64,000 nt of DNA from Salinilacustrithrix sp003476595 (GTDB taxonomy: Bacteria > Actinomycetota > Acidimicrobiia > Acidimicrobiales > Salinilacustritrichaceae). Position numbers and translations under genes: made by a program. Location: contig CAXAUZ010000002.1 of the NCBI GenBank assembly GCA_963972525.1, positions 186,001 through 250,000 on the forward strand, written 5' to 3'. Under the pieces are notes generated by a model, which was not told the DNA's origin, did no database searches, and saw nothing but the letters and a program-made list of their open reading frames with translations. Below, piece by piece: positions 44,705 through 52,644 of this stretch (position 1 is its first letter; every line of letters starts with the position of its first letter).

Positions 44705-45904
44705 TCAGTGAGCGTAGGGCCGCTCGGTGCGGGTGTCGGCCCACCAGCCGAGCCCGAGGGCGATGATCGCACCCGGGAAGACCACCGTGGTGACCGAGGT
44801 GGCGTCGATGAGCGGGCCGGCCACCAGGTTCCCGAGCGGCACCGTGCCACCGAAGGCCATCATCCACAGCGCCATCACGCGTCCCCGCTCGTTGCCCGCG
44901 AGGTGGAGCTGCAGCACGGTGGACAGCGCGGTGACGGTGGCGAAGTAGCAGAAGCCGACCACGACGATGACCACGAAGGCCGGGGCCGGCATCCGCAGCC
45001 ACGAGAAGACGGCGAGCGACAGGCCGAAGGAGATCATGCCGACCCGGACCAGGGTCTCCTTGGGCGTCTGGGCGAAGACGGTGCCCACCGACAGGGCGCC
45101 GAGCATGGCACCGAGGCCGAAGCAGGCGTACAGCCAGCCGTAGGCCGTGGAGCGGGCCGCGATGTCCAGGTTGCGGTCGGCGAGCACCGGCATCTGACCG
45201 ATGAAGGGCAGGCACAGGAACGAGAAGACCACCATCGTCACCAGGCAGCGGCCGACGGGGAACCGGTTGCGGGCGATGCGGAACCCGAGGGCCAGGCGGT
45301 GCAGCCGCGACTCGTCCGCACCGCTCGCCTCCACGTCGGGCAGGCGCACCGACAGGAGGGCGCCGATGACGAACAGGTACGTGATGGCGTTGAGCGAGAA
45401 GACCCACGCTGCCCCGTACTGCGCGAACAGCATGCCGCCGATGGCCGGGCCGATGACCCGGGAGCCGTTCATCTGGGCCGAGTTGAGCGAGATGGCGCCG
45501 GCCAGGTTGCCCGGTCCGACGAGGTCGGGGAGCACGGCGGAGTACGTCGGGCCGAACACGGACTGGCCCACCCCCATGCAGAACACGATGCCGACGATCC
45601 ACGCCTTGCTGGGGTCGTCGGCCCGGACGACGCTGGCGAGTGCGAGGGCGAGCAGGCCCTGCGTGGCGGAGATCGTGATGAGGAGGCGGCGCCGGTCGAA
45701 GGTGTCGGCGAACATGCCGCCGACGATGGAGAACAGCAGCATCGGTCCGAGCTGGGCGAAGAGCACGATGCCGACGAAGGACGAGGAACCGGTGAGGTCG
45801 TAGGCGAGGGCGCCCAGGACCACGTTCTGCATCCAGGTGCCGATGTTGGAGAGGAACGCGCCCGTGTAGACCCGCCGGAACGTGTCCTGGCGCAGCACCG
45901 CCAT
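44705..45904 (-). CDS. MFS transporter, MFS_3 (EntS-like) family
   Basis: A 399-residue permease with about 12 helices. The family opening RRVYTGAFLSNIGTWMQNVV and loop motif GGMFADTFDRRRLLI are clear, as are NSAQMNGSRVIGPAIGGML (helix 5) and LHLAGNERGRVMALWMMAFG. The ATG at 45904 is chosen because a GAGGG site lies about 8 nt upstream; in-frame upstream starts add a charged stretch that overlaps the dinB control region. The exported compound is unknown. It is divergent from dinB. Confidence 0.88.
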   Translation of the reverse strand: MAVLRQDTFRRVYTGAFLSNIGTWMQNVVLGALAYDLTGSSSFVGIVLFAQLGPMLLFSIVGGMFADTFDRRRLLITISATQGLLALALASVVRADDPSKAWIVGIVFCMGVGQSVFGPTYSAVLPDLVGPGNLAGAISLNSAQMNGSRVIGPAIGGMLFAQYGAAWVFSLNAITYLFVIGALLSVRLPDVEASGADESRLHRLALGFRIARNRFPVGRCLVTMVVFSFLCLPFIGQMPVLADRNLDIAARSTAYGWLYACFGLGAMLGALSVGTVFAQTPKETLVRVGMISFGLSLAVFSWLRMPAPAFVVIVVVGFCYFATVTALSTVLQLHLAGNERGRVMALWMMAFGGTVPLGNLVAGPLIDATSVTTVVFPGAIIALGLGWWADTRTERPYAH

Positions 45905-45980
45905 CGCCGTGCCCTCGCGCGGTCGTTCCTGTCCTTCGTCGACCGCTGTCACCGCACCAGTCTGCCGCCCGGGTGGATCC

Positions 45981-45996
45981 TTGACCAACGGGTCAA
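45981..45996. promoter_or_regulatory. Inverted repeat in the MFS/dinB divergent region
   Basis: TTGACC-AACG-GGTCAA, a perfect 6-bp inverted repeat with a 4-nt centre, lies 77 bp before the MFS start and 12 bp before the dinB ATG. TTGACC may also serve as a -35 element. It could be an operator for either gene. Confidence 0.35.
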
Positions 45997-46003
45997 GAGG
46001 GGT

Positions 46004-46015
46004 GAACATGTGTTC
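46004..46015. promoter_or_regulatory. SOS box (LexA site) over the dinB start
   Basis: GAAC-ATGT-GTTC matches the actinobacterial LexA consensus GAACNNNNGTTC exactly, with the consensus G following. It covers the dinB ATG at 46008, so bound LexA would block transcription through the start. DNA damage induction of this polymerase is the expected outcome. Confidence 0.75.
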
Positions 46016-47231
46016 GGTGACTGTCTCCGGGATCCTGCACGCCGACCTCGACTGCTTCTACGCCGCGGTCGAGCAGCGCGACGACCCCCGGCTGCGGGGC
46101 AAGCCGGTGATCGTGGGAGCGGGTGTGGTCCTCACGGCGAGCTACGAGGCGCGGGTCCACGGGGTCCGCACCGCCATGCCGGTGTCCCGGGCCCGGTCCC
46201 TGTGCCCGTCGGCCATCGTGGTGCCCTCCCGGATGGCGGCCTACACCGAGGCGAGCCGGGCCGTGTTCGCCATCTTCCGGGAGACCACCCCGCTCGTGGA
46301 GGGGCTGTCGGTGGACGAGGCGTTCCTCGACGTGAACGGCCTGCGCCGCCTCGTGGGTGAGCCGGTCGAGATCGGTCGCGAGCTGCGCCGGCGGGTGCGC
46401 GACGAGGTCGGGCTCCCGATCAGCGTCGGCGTCGCCCGCACCAAGTTCCTGGCCAAGGTGGCCAGCGCCGTGTCGAAGCCCGACGGGCTCCTCGTCGTCG
46501 AGCCCGACGGCGAGCTCGCGTTCCTGCACCCCCTCGACGTCCGTCGGCTGTGGGGCGTCGGCCCGGTGACCGCCGGCAAGCTGGAGGAGCGGGGCCTGCG
46601 CACCGTCGGCGACGTCGCCGACGTGCCCGAGGCCGTGCTCGTGGCCATGCTCGGCCCCGCCGCTGGTCGCCACCTCCACGCCCTGGCCCGCAACGTCGAT
46701 CCCCGCTCGGTCACGCCGGGCAAGCGTCGCAGCTCGATCGGCGCCCAGCGGGCCCTCTCTCTGGCCGGCGGCCGTCGCCAGCGGTCACGTGCCGAGCTCG
46801 ATGCTGCGCTCCTCGCGCTGGTCGAGCGGGTCACCGAACGGCTCCGCAGCGGCCGCCGGGTCGGCCGGACCGTGACGCTGCGCCTGCGCCACGCCGACCT
46901 CAGCCGGGAGACCCGGTCCCGCACCCTGCCGGCCGCCACCGATCGCACCGACCTCGTGCTCGCCGCCGCCCGGGACCTGCTCGACGCCCGCTGGCCGCAC
47001 CTGCGCGAGGCCGGCTGCTCCCTCATCGGCGTCACCGTGTCCGATCTCGCCCCCGCCGACGCCGTGCAGCTGACCCTCGACCTCGACGGCCACGACCGCC
47101 GCACCCTCGACCACACGCTGGACGCGGTGCGGGACCGCTTCGGCGGCGCCGCCGTCACCCGGGCGTCGCTCCTCGGCCAGGGCCGGGGCGCCCAGGTCCC
47201 GATCCTCCCGGATCCCGTCCCCGACCCCTGA
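46008..47231 (+). CDS. dinB: DNA polymerase IV (Y-family translesion polymerase)
   Basis: A 407-residue translesion polymerase. The catalytic metal motifs are LHADLDCFYAAVEQRDDP at the N-terminus and LSVDEAFLDVNG (about residue 100). The thumb helix-hairpin-helix RRLWGVGPVTAGKLEERG and the little-finger domain follow. QLTLDL near the C-terminus is a candidate beta-clamp binding motif. ATG 46008 lies within the SOS box; GTG 46017 is an alternative start three codons on. A GAGG element precedes the ATG. Confidence 0.93.
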   Translation: MCSVTVSGILHADLDCFYAAVEQRDDPRLRGKPVIVGAGVVLTASYEARVHGVRTAMPVSRARSLCPSAIVVPSRMAAYTEASRAVFAIFRETTPLVEGLSVDEAFLDVNGLRRLVGEPVEIGRELRRRVRDEVGLPISVGVARTKFLAKVASAVSKPDGLLVVEPDGELAFLHPLDVRRLWGVGPVTAGKLEERGLRTVGDVADVPEAVLVAMLGPAAGRHLHALARNVDPRSVTPGKRRSSIGAQRALSLAGGRRQRSRAELDAALLALVERVTERLRSGRRVGRTVTLRLRHADLSRETRSRTLPAATDRTDLVLAAARDLLDARWPHLREAGCSLIGVTVSDLAPADAVQLTLDLDGHDRRTLDHTLDAVRDRFGGAAVTRASLLGQGRGAQVPILPDPVPDP

Positions 47232-47238
47232 TCTGCCC

Positions 47239-47286
47239 GACGTGTGGACCGATCGTGGCCATCTGGGCGTGAGCGGTCCACACGTC
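47239..47286. repeat. Inverted repeat (GACGTGTGGACCG) left of the AbiEi/DUF559 gene
   Basis: GACGTGTGGACCG (47239-47251) and its perfect 13-nt reverse complement (47274-47286) enclose a 22-nt loop, directly after dinB and 46 nt before the next gene. It could terminate dinB, but the same core recurs beyond the other end of the neighbouring gene, so it is more than a terminator. Confidence 0.6.
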
Positions 47287-47332
47287 CCGGTCTCGTCGTT
47301 CTTGTCGGTGGCCCTCGCCAGCATCACGGGGC

Positions 47333-48253
47333 ATGGACCGATCGCCCGACGCCCGCCTCGCCACCATCGCCCGTCGGCAGTCCGGCGCGTTCAATCGGGA
47401 GCAGGCGACCACGTCGTCGGTGACCCCGAAGATGCTGCGCTCCCGAGTCCGGTCGGGGGTGGTCGAGCAGCTCGATGACGACGTGTGGGCCTTCACCAGC
47501 GCTCCCGCCACCTGGCTGCGAGCGTGCTGGGCGGCGACGCTGATCCACCCTCGAGCGGCACTGTCCCACGAGACGGCAGCGGCCCAGTGCGATCTGGACG
47601 TGGACCGGATGCGTCCGCTGCAGGTCACCGTTCCACTCGACGCTGACCACCGCAGCCGCTCCGTGCAGGTGCACCGGTCCCGACACCACCGCTACGCCAC
47701 GCACGACGGGCTCCGGATCACCCGCTTCGAGCAGGTCCTCGTTCAGCTCGCCGCCACCCGACCGGATCTCGTGCGAGCCGCCCTGCACGCCGGGGTCAAC
47801 CAGGATCCCAGGCGCCTCGACCGGGTGCTCCGTCACGTGGATCGGCTGTCGACCTCCCGGCTGCCTGGGCTGCGCGGATTGCTCGAGCTCGCGGTCGACC
47901 TCGAGGGGGAGCCGCCGACGCAGAGCGAGCTGGAGCGACGCCTCTTCGATGTTCTCGGTGACGTCCCGGGCATGCCGTCGGTGCAGCGGCAGGCGCCAGC
48001 GCCCTGGTCGCCGGGATCGGGGTCGATGGTCGACGCCCTCGTTTCGGACTGGAAGCTGATCCTGGAGGCCGACGGCCGTCGCTATCACCAGCGCGTCGCC
48101 GACTTCGAGAAGGACCGCTGGCGCGACGCGGAGGCAGCCATCCATGGGCTCCACGTCATGCGGTTCACCTACCTGCGCATCCGCGACGATCGGCCGGGCA
48201 TCGTCGACCAGCTCGTCCGGTACGGGCGCCGGTTCGACCGCCGTGCCGCCTGA
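47333..48253 (+). CDS. AbiEi-type HTH plus DUF559/PD-(D/E)XK-like protein
   Basis: A 306-residue protein. The N-terminal helix-turn-helix resembles type IV antitoxin AbiEi (LATIARRQSGAFNREQATTS, then GVVEQLDDDVWAFTSAP). The C-terminal part has the nuclease-like pattern of DUF559/Vsr-type proteins: SMVDALVSDWKLILEADGRR followed by FEKDRWRDAEA, with D...ExD spacing. Actinomycete genomes often hold several such genes, whose function is not established; defence or DNA repair is possible. No AbiEii toxin gene is beside it. Near-identical inverted repeats flank both sides. Confidence 0.7.
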   Translation: MDRSPDARLATIARRQSGAFNREQATTSSVTPKMLRSRVRSGVVEQLDDDVWAFTSAPATWLRACWAATLIHPRAALSHETAAAQCDLDVDRMRPLQVTVPLDADHRSRSVQVHRSRHHRYATHDGLRITRFEQVLVQLAATRPDLVRAALHAGVNQDPRRLDRVLRHVDRLSTSRLPGLRGLLELAVDLEGEPPTQSELERRLFDVLGDVPGMPSVQRQAPAPWSPGSGSMVDALVSDWKLILEADGRRYHQRVADFEKDRWRDAEAAIHGLHVMRFTYLRIRDDRPGIVDQLVRYGRRFDRRAA

Positions 48254-48360
48254 CGTGTGGAGAGCAAGTCGCCTCGAGGGCCTGATCCGTCCACACGTCG
48301 GCCGGACGATGGGTTCCGTGGGCGTCAGGTGCCCCACGGGGTTCGATCCGTCCACACGTC
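48252..48360. repeat. Repeat cluster (GACGTGTGGA / TCCACACGTC) right of the AbiEi/DUF559 gene
   Basis: GACGTGTGGA (48252-48261, overlapping the stop codon) pairs with TCCACACGTC (48290-48299). A further copy within GATCCGTCCACACGTC at 48345-48360 is a 16-bp direct repeat of 48284-48299. The core is the same as in 47239-47286, giving five copies around one gene. Confidence 0.6.
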
Positions 48361-48383
48361 ACTGACCCGCGAGGATGGGTGAC

Positions 48384-49298
48384 ATGGCAACCGACGCTGC
48401 CCGCATCCTCGTCGTGCCCGGCCGCCCGTGGCTGGCCGACGCCGTCCGTGCCGGAGGGGCCGAGCCGGTCACCGAGGGGCGCGCCGATGCGGTGGTGTGG
48501 ACCGATCCCAAGGATGCCGCCGGCCTGCGCCGGCTGCTGGACGACCAGCCCACCATCGACTGGGTGCAGCTGCCGTGGGCGGGCATCGAGCCCTTCGTGG
48601 ACGTGCTCGACCACGACCGGCGCTGGACCTGCGGCAAGGGCGTCTACGCCGACCCCGTCGCCGAGCAAGCGCTCATGCTCGCCCTCGCCGGCCTCCGGGG
48701 CATGGGCACCTACGCCCGGGCCACGACCTGGGAGGGTCCGATCGGTCGCAACCTGCTCGGTGCCCGCGTGGTGATCGTCGGCGGCGGTGGGATCAGCGAG
48801 TCGCTGGTGCGCCTGCTCGAGCCGTTCCGCTGCGAGATCGTGGTCGTGCGTCGCACCGAGCAGCCCTTCCCGGGCGCGACCCGCACCGTCACGCAGCAGC
48901 ACCTCGATGACGAGCTCCCCGATGCCGACCTGGTCGTGCTCGCCGTCGCCCTCACCCCGGAGACCGAGGGCCTCCTCGATGCTCGACGCCTCCGGTTGCT
49001 GCCGTCCCACGCCTGGCTCGTGAACGTGGCCCGCGGCCGCCACATCGTCACCGACGACCTCGTCGAGGTCCTGGCCGAGGGCGCCATCGGCGGGGCCGGG
49101 CTCGACGTCGTCGACCCCGAGCCGCTGCCCGACGGCCACCCGCTCTGGACGCTGCCCAACTGCTTCATCACCCCACACGTGGGGAACACGCCGGAGATGG
49201 CCGTGCCGCTGCTGTCGGCGCGGGTGCGGGAGAACGTGCGGCGCTACCTGGCGGGGGAGGAGCTCCTCGGCCCCGTCGACGTCGACGCCGGCTACTGA
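48384..49298 (+). CDS. D-isomer specific 2-hydroxyacid dehydrogenase
   Basis: A 304-residue NAD-dependent dehydrogenase interconverting a 2-oxoacid and a D-2-hydroxyacid. The nucleotide loop is VVIVGGGGISESLVRLL (about 135). The catalytic Arg lies in VNVARGRHIVTDDLV, the Glu in LDVVDPEPLPDGHPLW, and the His in NCFITPHVGNTPEM. The N-terminal catalytic domain is short. ATG 48384 has a GAGG element 7 nt upstream; ATG 48375 is possible. The substrate is not determinable. Confidence 0.88.
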   Translation: MATDAARILVVPGRPWLADAVRAGGAEPVTEGRADAVVWTDPKDAAGLRRLLDDQPTIDWVQLPWAGIEPFVDVLDHDRRWTCGKGVYADPVAEQALMLALAGLRGMGTYARATTWEGPIGRNLLGARVVIVGGGGISESLVRLLEPFRCEIVVVRRTEQPFPGATRTVTQQHLDDELPDADLVVLAVALTPETEGLLDARRLRLLPSHAWLVNVARGRHIVTDDLVEVLAEGAIGGAGLDVVDPEPLPDGHPLWTLPNCFITPHVGNTPEMAVPLLSARVRENVRRYLAGEELLGPVDVDAGY

Positions 49299-49302
49299 CC
49301 GG

Positions 49303-49653
49303 CTACTGGGACCGGTCCTGGCCCGGGGAGAACAGGTGGGTCAGGCGCTGGAAGGGCTCCTGCATGGCCCGCAGCTGCTCGGCGGTTGAGGCCAGGCGAT
49401 CGACCGTGGTCTCGATGTCCTGGAGCTGGACGAGCATGGCCTCGACCTGGACCCGCTGGGCCTCGAGCTGGCGGCGGATGGCACTGAGCTGGTCGCCCGA
49501 CGGGGAGAAGGTGTCGACCAGGTCGCGCATGAGCTTCATCTGCTCGCTCGGCATCACCCGCCCGAGCTGCTGCTGGAGCGAGGAGAGCTGGTCCCCGGAC
49601 AGGCCGAGGCGGCCGAGCACCTGGGCGAGCGGGTTCGAGGCGTCGTCAGCCAT
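49303..49653 (-). CDS. Small coiled-coil protein of unknown function
   Basis: A 116-residue, almost wholly helical protein rich in Gln and Leu (LGRLGLSGDQLSSLQQQLGR, then RRQLEAQRVQVEAMLVQLQD). It has heptad spacing but no Cys, membrane segment or known motif. It is convergent with the hydroxyacid dehydrogenase (4 nt between stops) and divergent from the VOC gene (30 nt). It probably oligomerises; no function is proposed. Confidence 0.6.
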   Translation of the reverse strand: MADDASNPLAQVLGRLGLSGDQLSSLQQQLGRVMPSEQMKLMRDLVDTFSPSGDQLSAIRRQLEAQRVQVEAMLVQLQDIETTVDRLASTAEQLRAMQEPFQRLTHLFSPGQDRSQ

Positions 49654-49683
49654 GGATCGACCGTACCGTGGCACGATGTCGCC

Positions 49684-50055
49684 GTGCCCGTGATCGGCTT
49701 CGACCACCTCGTGCTCAACGTCGCCGACGTCCGGCGCTCCCTCGACTTCTACGTCGGCACCCTCGGGCTGACCCCCGAGCGCGTGGAGGAGTGGGAGGCG
49801 GGCGAGGTCTTCTTCCCCAGCGTGCGGGTCGATGCCACGACGGTCATCGACATCATGCAGCTCGAGCGGTCCGGGCAGAACATGGACCACCTCTGCCTGG
49901 TCGTCGACGACGACGTCGACGAGCTGGCGGCACGCGGCGACCTGGTCATCGAAGACGGACCCGGGGAGCGCTGGGGAGCCCAGGGCACCGCCCGCTCGAT
50001 CTACCTGCGGGACCCCGACGGGAACCTCGTCGAGCTCCGTCGCTACCCGCGCTGA
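49684..50055 (+). CDS. VOC (glyoxalase/dioxygenase fold) family protein
   Basis: A 123-residue single-unit vicinal oxygen chelate protein. IGFDHLVLNVADVRRSLDFY supplies the first metal His, NMDHLCLVVDDDVDEL the second, and YLRDPDGNLVELRRY the C-terminal Glu. The fold is that of glyoxalase I, extradiol dioxygenases and fosfomycin resistance proteins, and the actual reaction is unassigned. GTG 49684 is the start. tRNA-Val follows 23 nt after the stop. Confidence 0.85.
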   Translation: MPVIGFDHLVLNVADVRRSLDFYVGTLGLTPERVEEWEAGEVFFPSVRVDATTVIDIMQLERSGQNMDHLCLVVDDDVDELAARGDLVIEDGPGERWGAQGTARSIYLRDPDGNLVELRRYPR

Positions 50056-50078
50056 GTGCTACAGTCTCCCGCTCCTAC

Positions 50079-50152
50079 GGGCGTATAGCTCAGCTGGCTA
50101 GAGCGCACGCTTCACACGCGTGAGGTCACAGGTTCAAGTCCTGTTACGCCCA
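50079..50152 (+). tRNA. tRNA-Val (anticodon CAC)
   Basis: A 74-nt cloverleaf: acceptor arms GGGCGTA and TACGCCC pair over 7 bp with discriminator A. The D arm is GCTC/GAGC, the anticodon stem CACGC/GCGTG encloses TTCACAC (anticodon CAC), and the T arm is ACAGG-TTCAAGT-CCTGT. CCA is not encoded. The last 21 bases are part of the 22-bp core duplicated at 57499-57520, so this copy was rebuilt intact by the integrated element. Confidence 0.95.
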
Positions 50153-50153
50153 C
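50132..50153. other. attL: integration site of the tRNA-Val element
   Basis: The 22 bp covering the tRNA T-loop, T-arm 3' side and acceptor 3' strand are repeated exactly at 57499-57520. This is the normal footprint of a tyrosine integrase using a tRNA 3' end. The element between the copies is about 7.4 kb. Confidence 0.88.
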
Positions 50154-50182
50154 TCCTGTTTGCCCAGGTCACAGGCTTGCCG

Positions 50183-50199
50183 GGCCCCGAAATGGGGCC
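50183..50199. terminator. Hairpin after tRNA-Val
   Basis: GGCCCC-gaaat-GGGGCC, a 6-bp GC stem 30 nt beyond the tRNA inside the element. It may end the tRNA transcript now that the original downstream hairpin (57522-57538) has been displaced. Confidence 0.45.
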
Positions 50200-50202
50200 G
50201 GT

Positions 50203-50223
50203 TGGTCACGAAATGGTCACGAA
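50203..50223 (+). repeat. Left arm-type repeat pair of the element
   Basis: TGGTCACGAA occurs at 50203-50212 and 50214-50223 with an 11-bp period. The same 10-mer, same orientation and period, is at 57361-57381 near the other end. These are good candidates for integrase arm-binding sites. Confidence 0.65.
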
Positions 50224-50288
50224 CGGATCAGCACCGGCCGGCATCCGAGGGCCCGAACGAGCACGATCCGGCACCGACGGGGCGGGGT

Positions 50289-50714
50289 TCAACGCCCGCC
50301 GTCGGGCTCGCTGACGTGCAGGCTGATGCCGAGGTCGGCGGCGATCTCGGTCAGCCGCTTCCCTACGTTGCGTGCGGTTCCGAACCAGAGCCGGCGGCCG
50401 TGGACGAGGCCGGCGGCGAGCGTTTCTCCGACCAGCAGCCCGGGTGAGCCGTAGGCGGCGCCGATCGCTACGGCCTCGTCGAGCAGCGGTCGTGGATCGA
50501 GCACCTGGAGCACCTCGGGATGCGGCCGCCGGATGGCCTGCTGGTCGGCGTCGCTCAACAGCTGCGACAGCTGGCCGGTGCCAGGGGAGTGGATCCGCTG
50601 GAGCAGCCGGTAGTGGCGGTAGGCGGGGAGCGCCAGGGTCTCGTCGAGATCCAGTTCCGGTGGCGGCGCGCCGACGAGAACGCGCACCGCCAGGTACTCA
50701 TCGATCACCAGCAA
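50289..50714 (-). CDS. PIN-like putative toxin of an integrase-linked pair
   Basis: A 141-residue protein beginning MLVIDEYLAVRVLVG, with the early Asp of PIN-like nucleases, and continuing with HPEVLQVLDPRPLLDEAVAI and GLLVGETLAAGLVHGRRLWF. Related proteins occur as hypothetical genes in actinomycete islands. It lies 25 nt after a small charged protein gene that follows the integrase, giving an integrase, antitoxin-like, toxin-like order. Toxin activity is inferred from fold-like features and context, not from a full catalytic set. Confidence 0.5.
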   Translation of the reverse strand: MLVIDEYLAVRVLVGAPPPELDLDETLALPAYRHYRLLQRIHSPGTGQLSQLLSDADQQAIRRPHPEVLQVLDPRPLLDEAVAIGAAYGSPGLLVGETLAAGLVHGRRLWFGTARNVGKRLTEIAADLGISLHVSEPDGGR

Positions 50715-50739
50715 CGTTCAGCGGCTCCGCCGAGCGCTC

Positions 50740-50991
50740 TCAAGCTTCGTCGTCGGTGTCGTGACCACCGAGGACCGGGTCCGCTTCGAGATCGGCGTCC
50801 AGCGCGGCCTGGAAGTCGTCCATGAGGTCGCCGGTCGTGAGACGAAGCAGGATCTCGCGGCCTTCCGGGGAGATGTGCGGATCGCCGGCGCGCCGACGGC
50901 GTCGACGCTCCTCGAGCAGATCCTCACCAGTGGTCACGCGATCCATTGTGCCTCCGAGCGGCGAGGCTCCGACAGGGGGACGATCGGTCAT
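50740..50991 (-). CDS. Small charged protein, putative antitoxin
   Basis: An 83-residue protein with an Arg-rich middle (LLEERRRRRRAGDP) and acidic C-terminus (LDADLEADPVLGGHDTDDEA), a pattern common in antitoxins. No DNA-binding fold is certain. Its ATG overlaps the integrase stop (ATGA), so its production is tied to the integrase, and the PIN-like gene follows at 25 nt. Confidence 0.5.
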   Translation of the reverse strand: MTDRPPVGASPLGGTMDRVTTGEDLLEERRRRRRAGDPHISPEGREILLRLTTGDLMDDFQAALDADLEADPVLGGHDTDDEA

Positions 50992-52118
50992 CCGTCGGAG
51001 CCGTCGAGCAGGCGTGCGTAGCGGGTTGCCGCCTCGGCCTGCGCTCCGGGCAGCACCTTCTGGTAGCGGGCCAGCGTGAAGGCGACCGTGGAGTGACCGA
51101 GGCGCTCCTGGACGACACGAGCTTGCTCCCCGGAGGCGAGCATGATCGACGCAGCCGTGTGGCGCAGGTCGTGGAGCCGAAGCATCGGGACCCCGGCCCG
51201 TTCCACCCGTACCTTGAACCGCGCCGACACTCGCTTGGGATGGTGCGGAGAACCGTCGGGCTTCGCGAAGACGAGGCCGAGCGCGTCGGGGTCATAGGAC
51301 TCTCCGAGCGCCAGCTTGTGCTCGGCTTGCTGGACCCGGTGGCGGCGCAGGGAGTCGATCGTGGCTGGGGCGAGATCGACGACACGCCGGGAGCGGTCCG
51401 ACTTCACCGGAAGCATCGTCGGGACGGCACCCACCATCGTGTACTGCTGGGCGATCGAGATCCGCCCCGCGTCGAGGTCGACGTCGGACCAGCGCACGCC
51501 GAGCGCCTCACCCCGCCGGCATCCGGTCGCCAGGTAGAAGCGCCACAGCAGTGCGTCCGGGTCCTCGGCGACCGATGAGAGGAACCGGCGCGCCTGCTCC
51601 GGGGTCCACACCTTCGTTTCCGGTGCCTGGCTCGCCTTCTCCGACGGCGGGTCGGCGTTGAGGGCGACGTTCGTTCGCACGAGCCCCTTGCGGGCAGCGT
51701 CCTTGAGCGCTTTGCCGAGGACCGAGGCCAGGAAGCGGACGCTGCGTCGAGACAGGCCGCCTTCCTTCCCGTCCCGGCGCCCGGCAGTGAGGAGGCCGGC
51801 GTAGAGCTCGTCGAGCTGGCGCGCCGTCAGCAGATCCAGGCGGGTGCGGGCGATCGTGGGCCACTGCCTGGGATCAGGCGCGTCGCCGAGCTTCTGGGCC
51901 AGTAGGTGGTTGGTCACGACCCGCCGATACGCGATGACGGTCGTCGCCGGTGGCAGCGTGTCGGAGCGCCACCGCTGCCGCCCGCTCCCATCGCAGTCGT
52001 TCCGTAGAGCCGCCATGCCCCCGGCTGCGCCAGTTCGCCGCAGCCGGTCTTGCGAATCCGTCAGATAGGCCCGCTGACGCCCGCGTCGCCACATGAGCTG
52101 TTGACTTCGGCTCGGCAC
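50988..52118 (-). CDS. Tyrosine-type integrase of the tRNA-Val element
   Basis: A 376-residue site-specific recombinase. The core-binding SAM-like domain (about 60-150: ATTVIAYRRVVTNHLLAQKL) is followed by the catalytic domain with Arg I (TGCRRGEALGVRWSDVD), the HxxR box LHDLRHTAASIML, the His/Trp-position LGHSTVAFTL and the nucleophile Tyr in LARYQKVLPG. The first 60 residues do not resemble the usual arm-binding domain and may be truncated or divergent; a start at 52016 is possible. It should recombine the 22-bp cores at 50132 and 57499. An excisionase gene is not recognised. Confidence 0.9.
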   Translation of the reverse strand: MPSRSQQLMWRRGRQRAYLTDSQDRLRRTGAAGGMAALRNDCDGSGRQRWRSDTLPPATTVIAYRRVVTNHLLAQKLGDAPDPRQWPTIARTRLDLLTARQLDELYAGLLTAGRRDGKEGGLSRRSVRFLASVLGKALKDAARKGLVRTNVALNADPPSEKASQAPETKVWTPEQARRFLSSVAEDPDALLWRFYLATGCRRGEALGVRWSDVDLDAGRISIAQQYTMVGAVPTMLPVKSDRSRRVVDLAPATIDSLRRHRVQQAEHKLALGESYDPDALGLVFAKPDGSPHHPKRVSARFKVRVERAGVPMLRLHDLRHTAASIMLASGEQARVVQERLGHSTVAFTLARYQKVLPGAQAEAATRYARLLDGSDG

Positions 52119-52168
52119 AGGACCCGGTTGCAGATGCGATCAACCATTACGGCTGGGTCGCCCTGAGG

Positions 52169-52393
52169 TCAGCGCAAGTCCGGGTCGGAATCGGCTTCCT
52201 CGGGCTGGGTCGTCTCGATGCGGTCGGCCGCCCGCGCGCTACTCCGACGGGCAGCCAGGTCAGACGCGATGAACAGCGCGAAGACGGCAAGCCCGCCCAG
52301 CACACCGACGGTCCTGTCATCGACGCGCACCGCGAGGCCAATCGCCAGCAGGGCTCCTGCCCCTGGGCCGGTCCAAGCCGGCCAGTCCCACAT
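52169..52393 (-). CDS. Small membrane protein
   Basis: A 74-residue protein with two hydrophobic segments (GPGAGALLAIGLAVRV and VGVLGGLAVFALFIASDLAA) and a charged tail (EEADSDPDLR). The ATG at 52393 is preferred because a GAGGG site lies upstream and the longer reading adds 73 unstructured residues. It lies 50 nt upstream of the integrase start on the same strand. The function is unknown. Confidence 0.45.
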   Translation of the reverse strand: MWDWPAWTGPGAGALLAIGLAVRVDDRTVGVLGGLAVFALFIASDLAARRSSARAADRIETTQPEEADSDPDLR

Positions 52394-52644
52394 TCGGCCC
52401 TCTTCGTCCTCTCTGCGGAGCCACACATCCGCCAGTATCGCACCTTCGATTGGCGACCTATGTGGCTGATTGTGTAGCGGCCAAGTCGTGCCGGTTCTCC
52501 ATAGCGCAAGAGGTGGTCCTCGACGCCAGCTACTCGGATGGTCGGGCGGAGCAATCCGGGACGGTATGGGGGAACCTCGGCCGAGCGCGACACTCCGGCA
52601 CCTCGGCGGCATGCCTCATGCCGGCATGAGGGTCCAAATCAGGG

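Noticed and set aside
51874..52143. Separate gene overlapping the integrase N-terminus
   Set aside because: It lies in another frame of the same strand inside the integrase, Arg/Ala-rich and without a motif. Considered as a missing N-terminal integrase piece, but it shows no arm-domain pattern.
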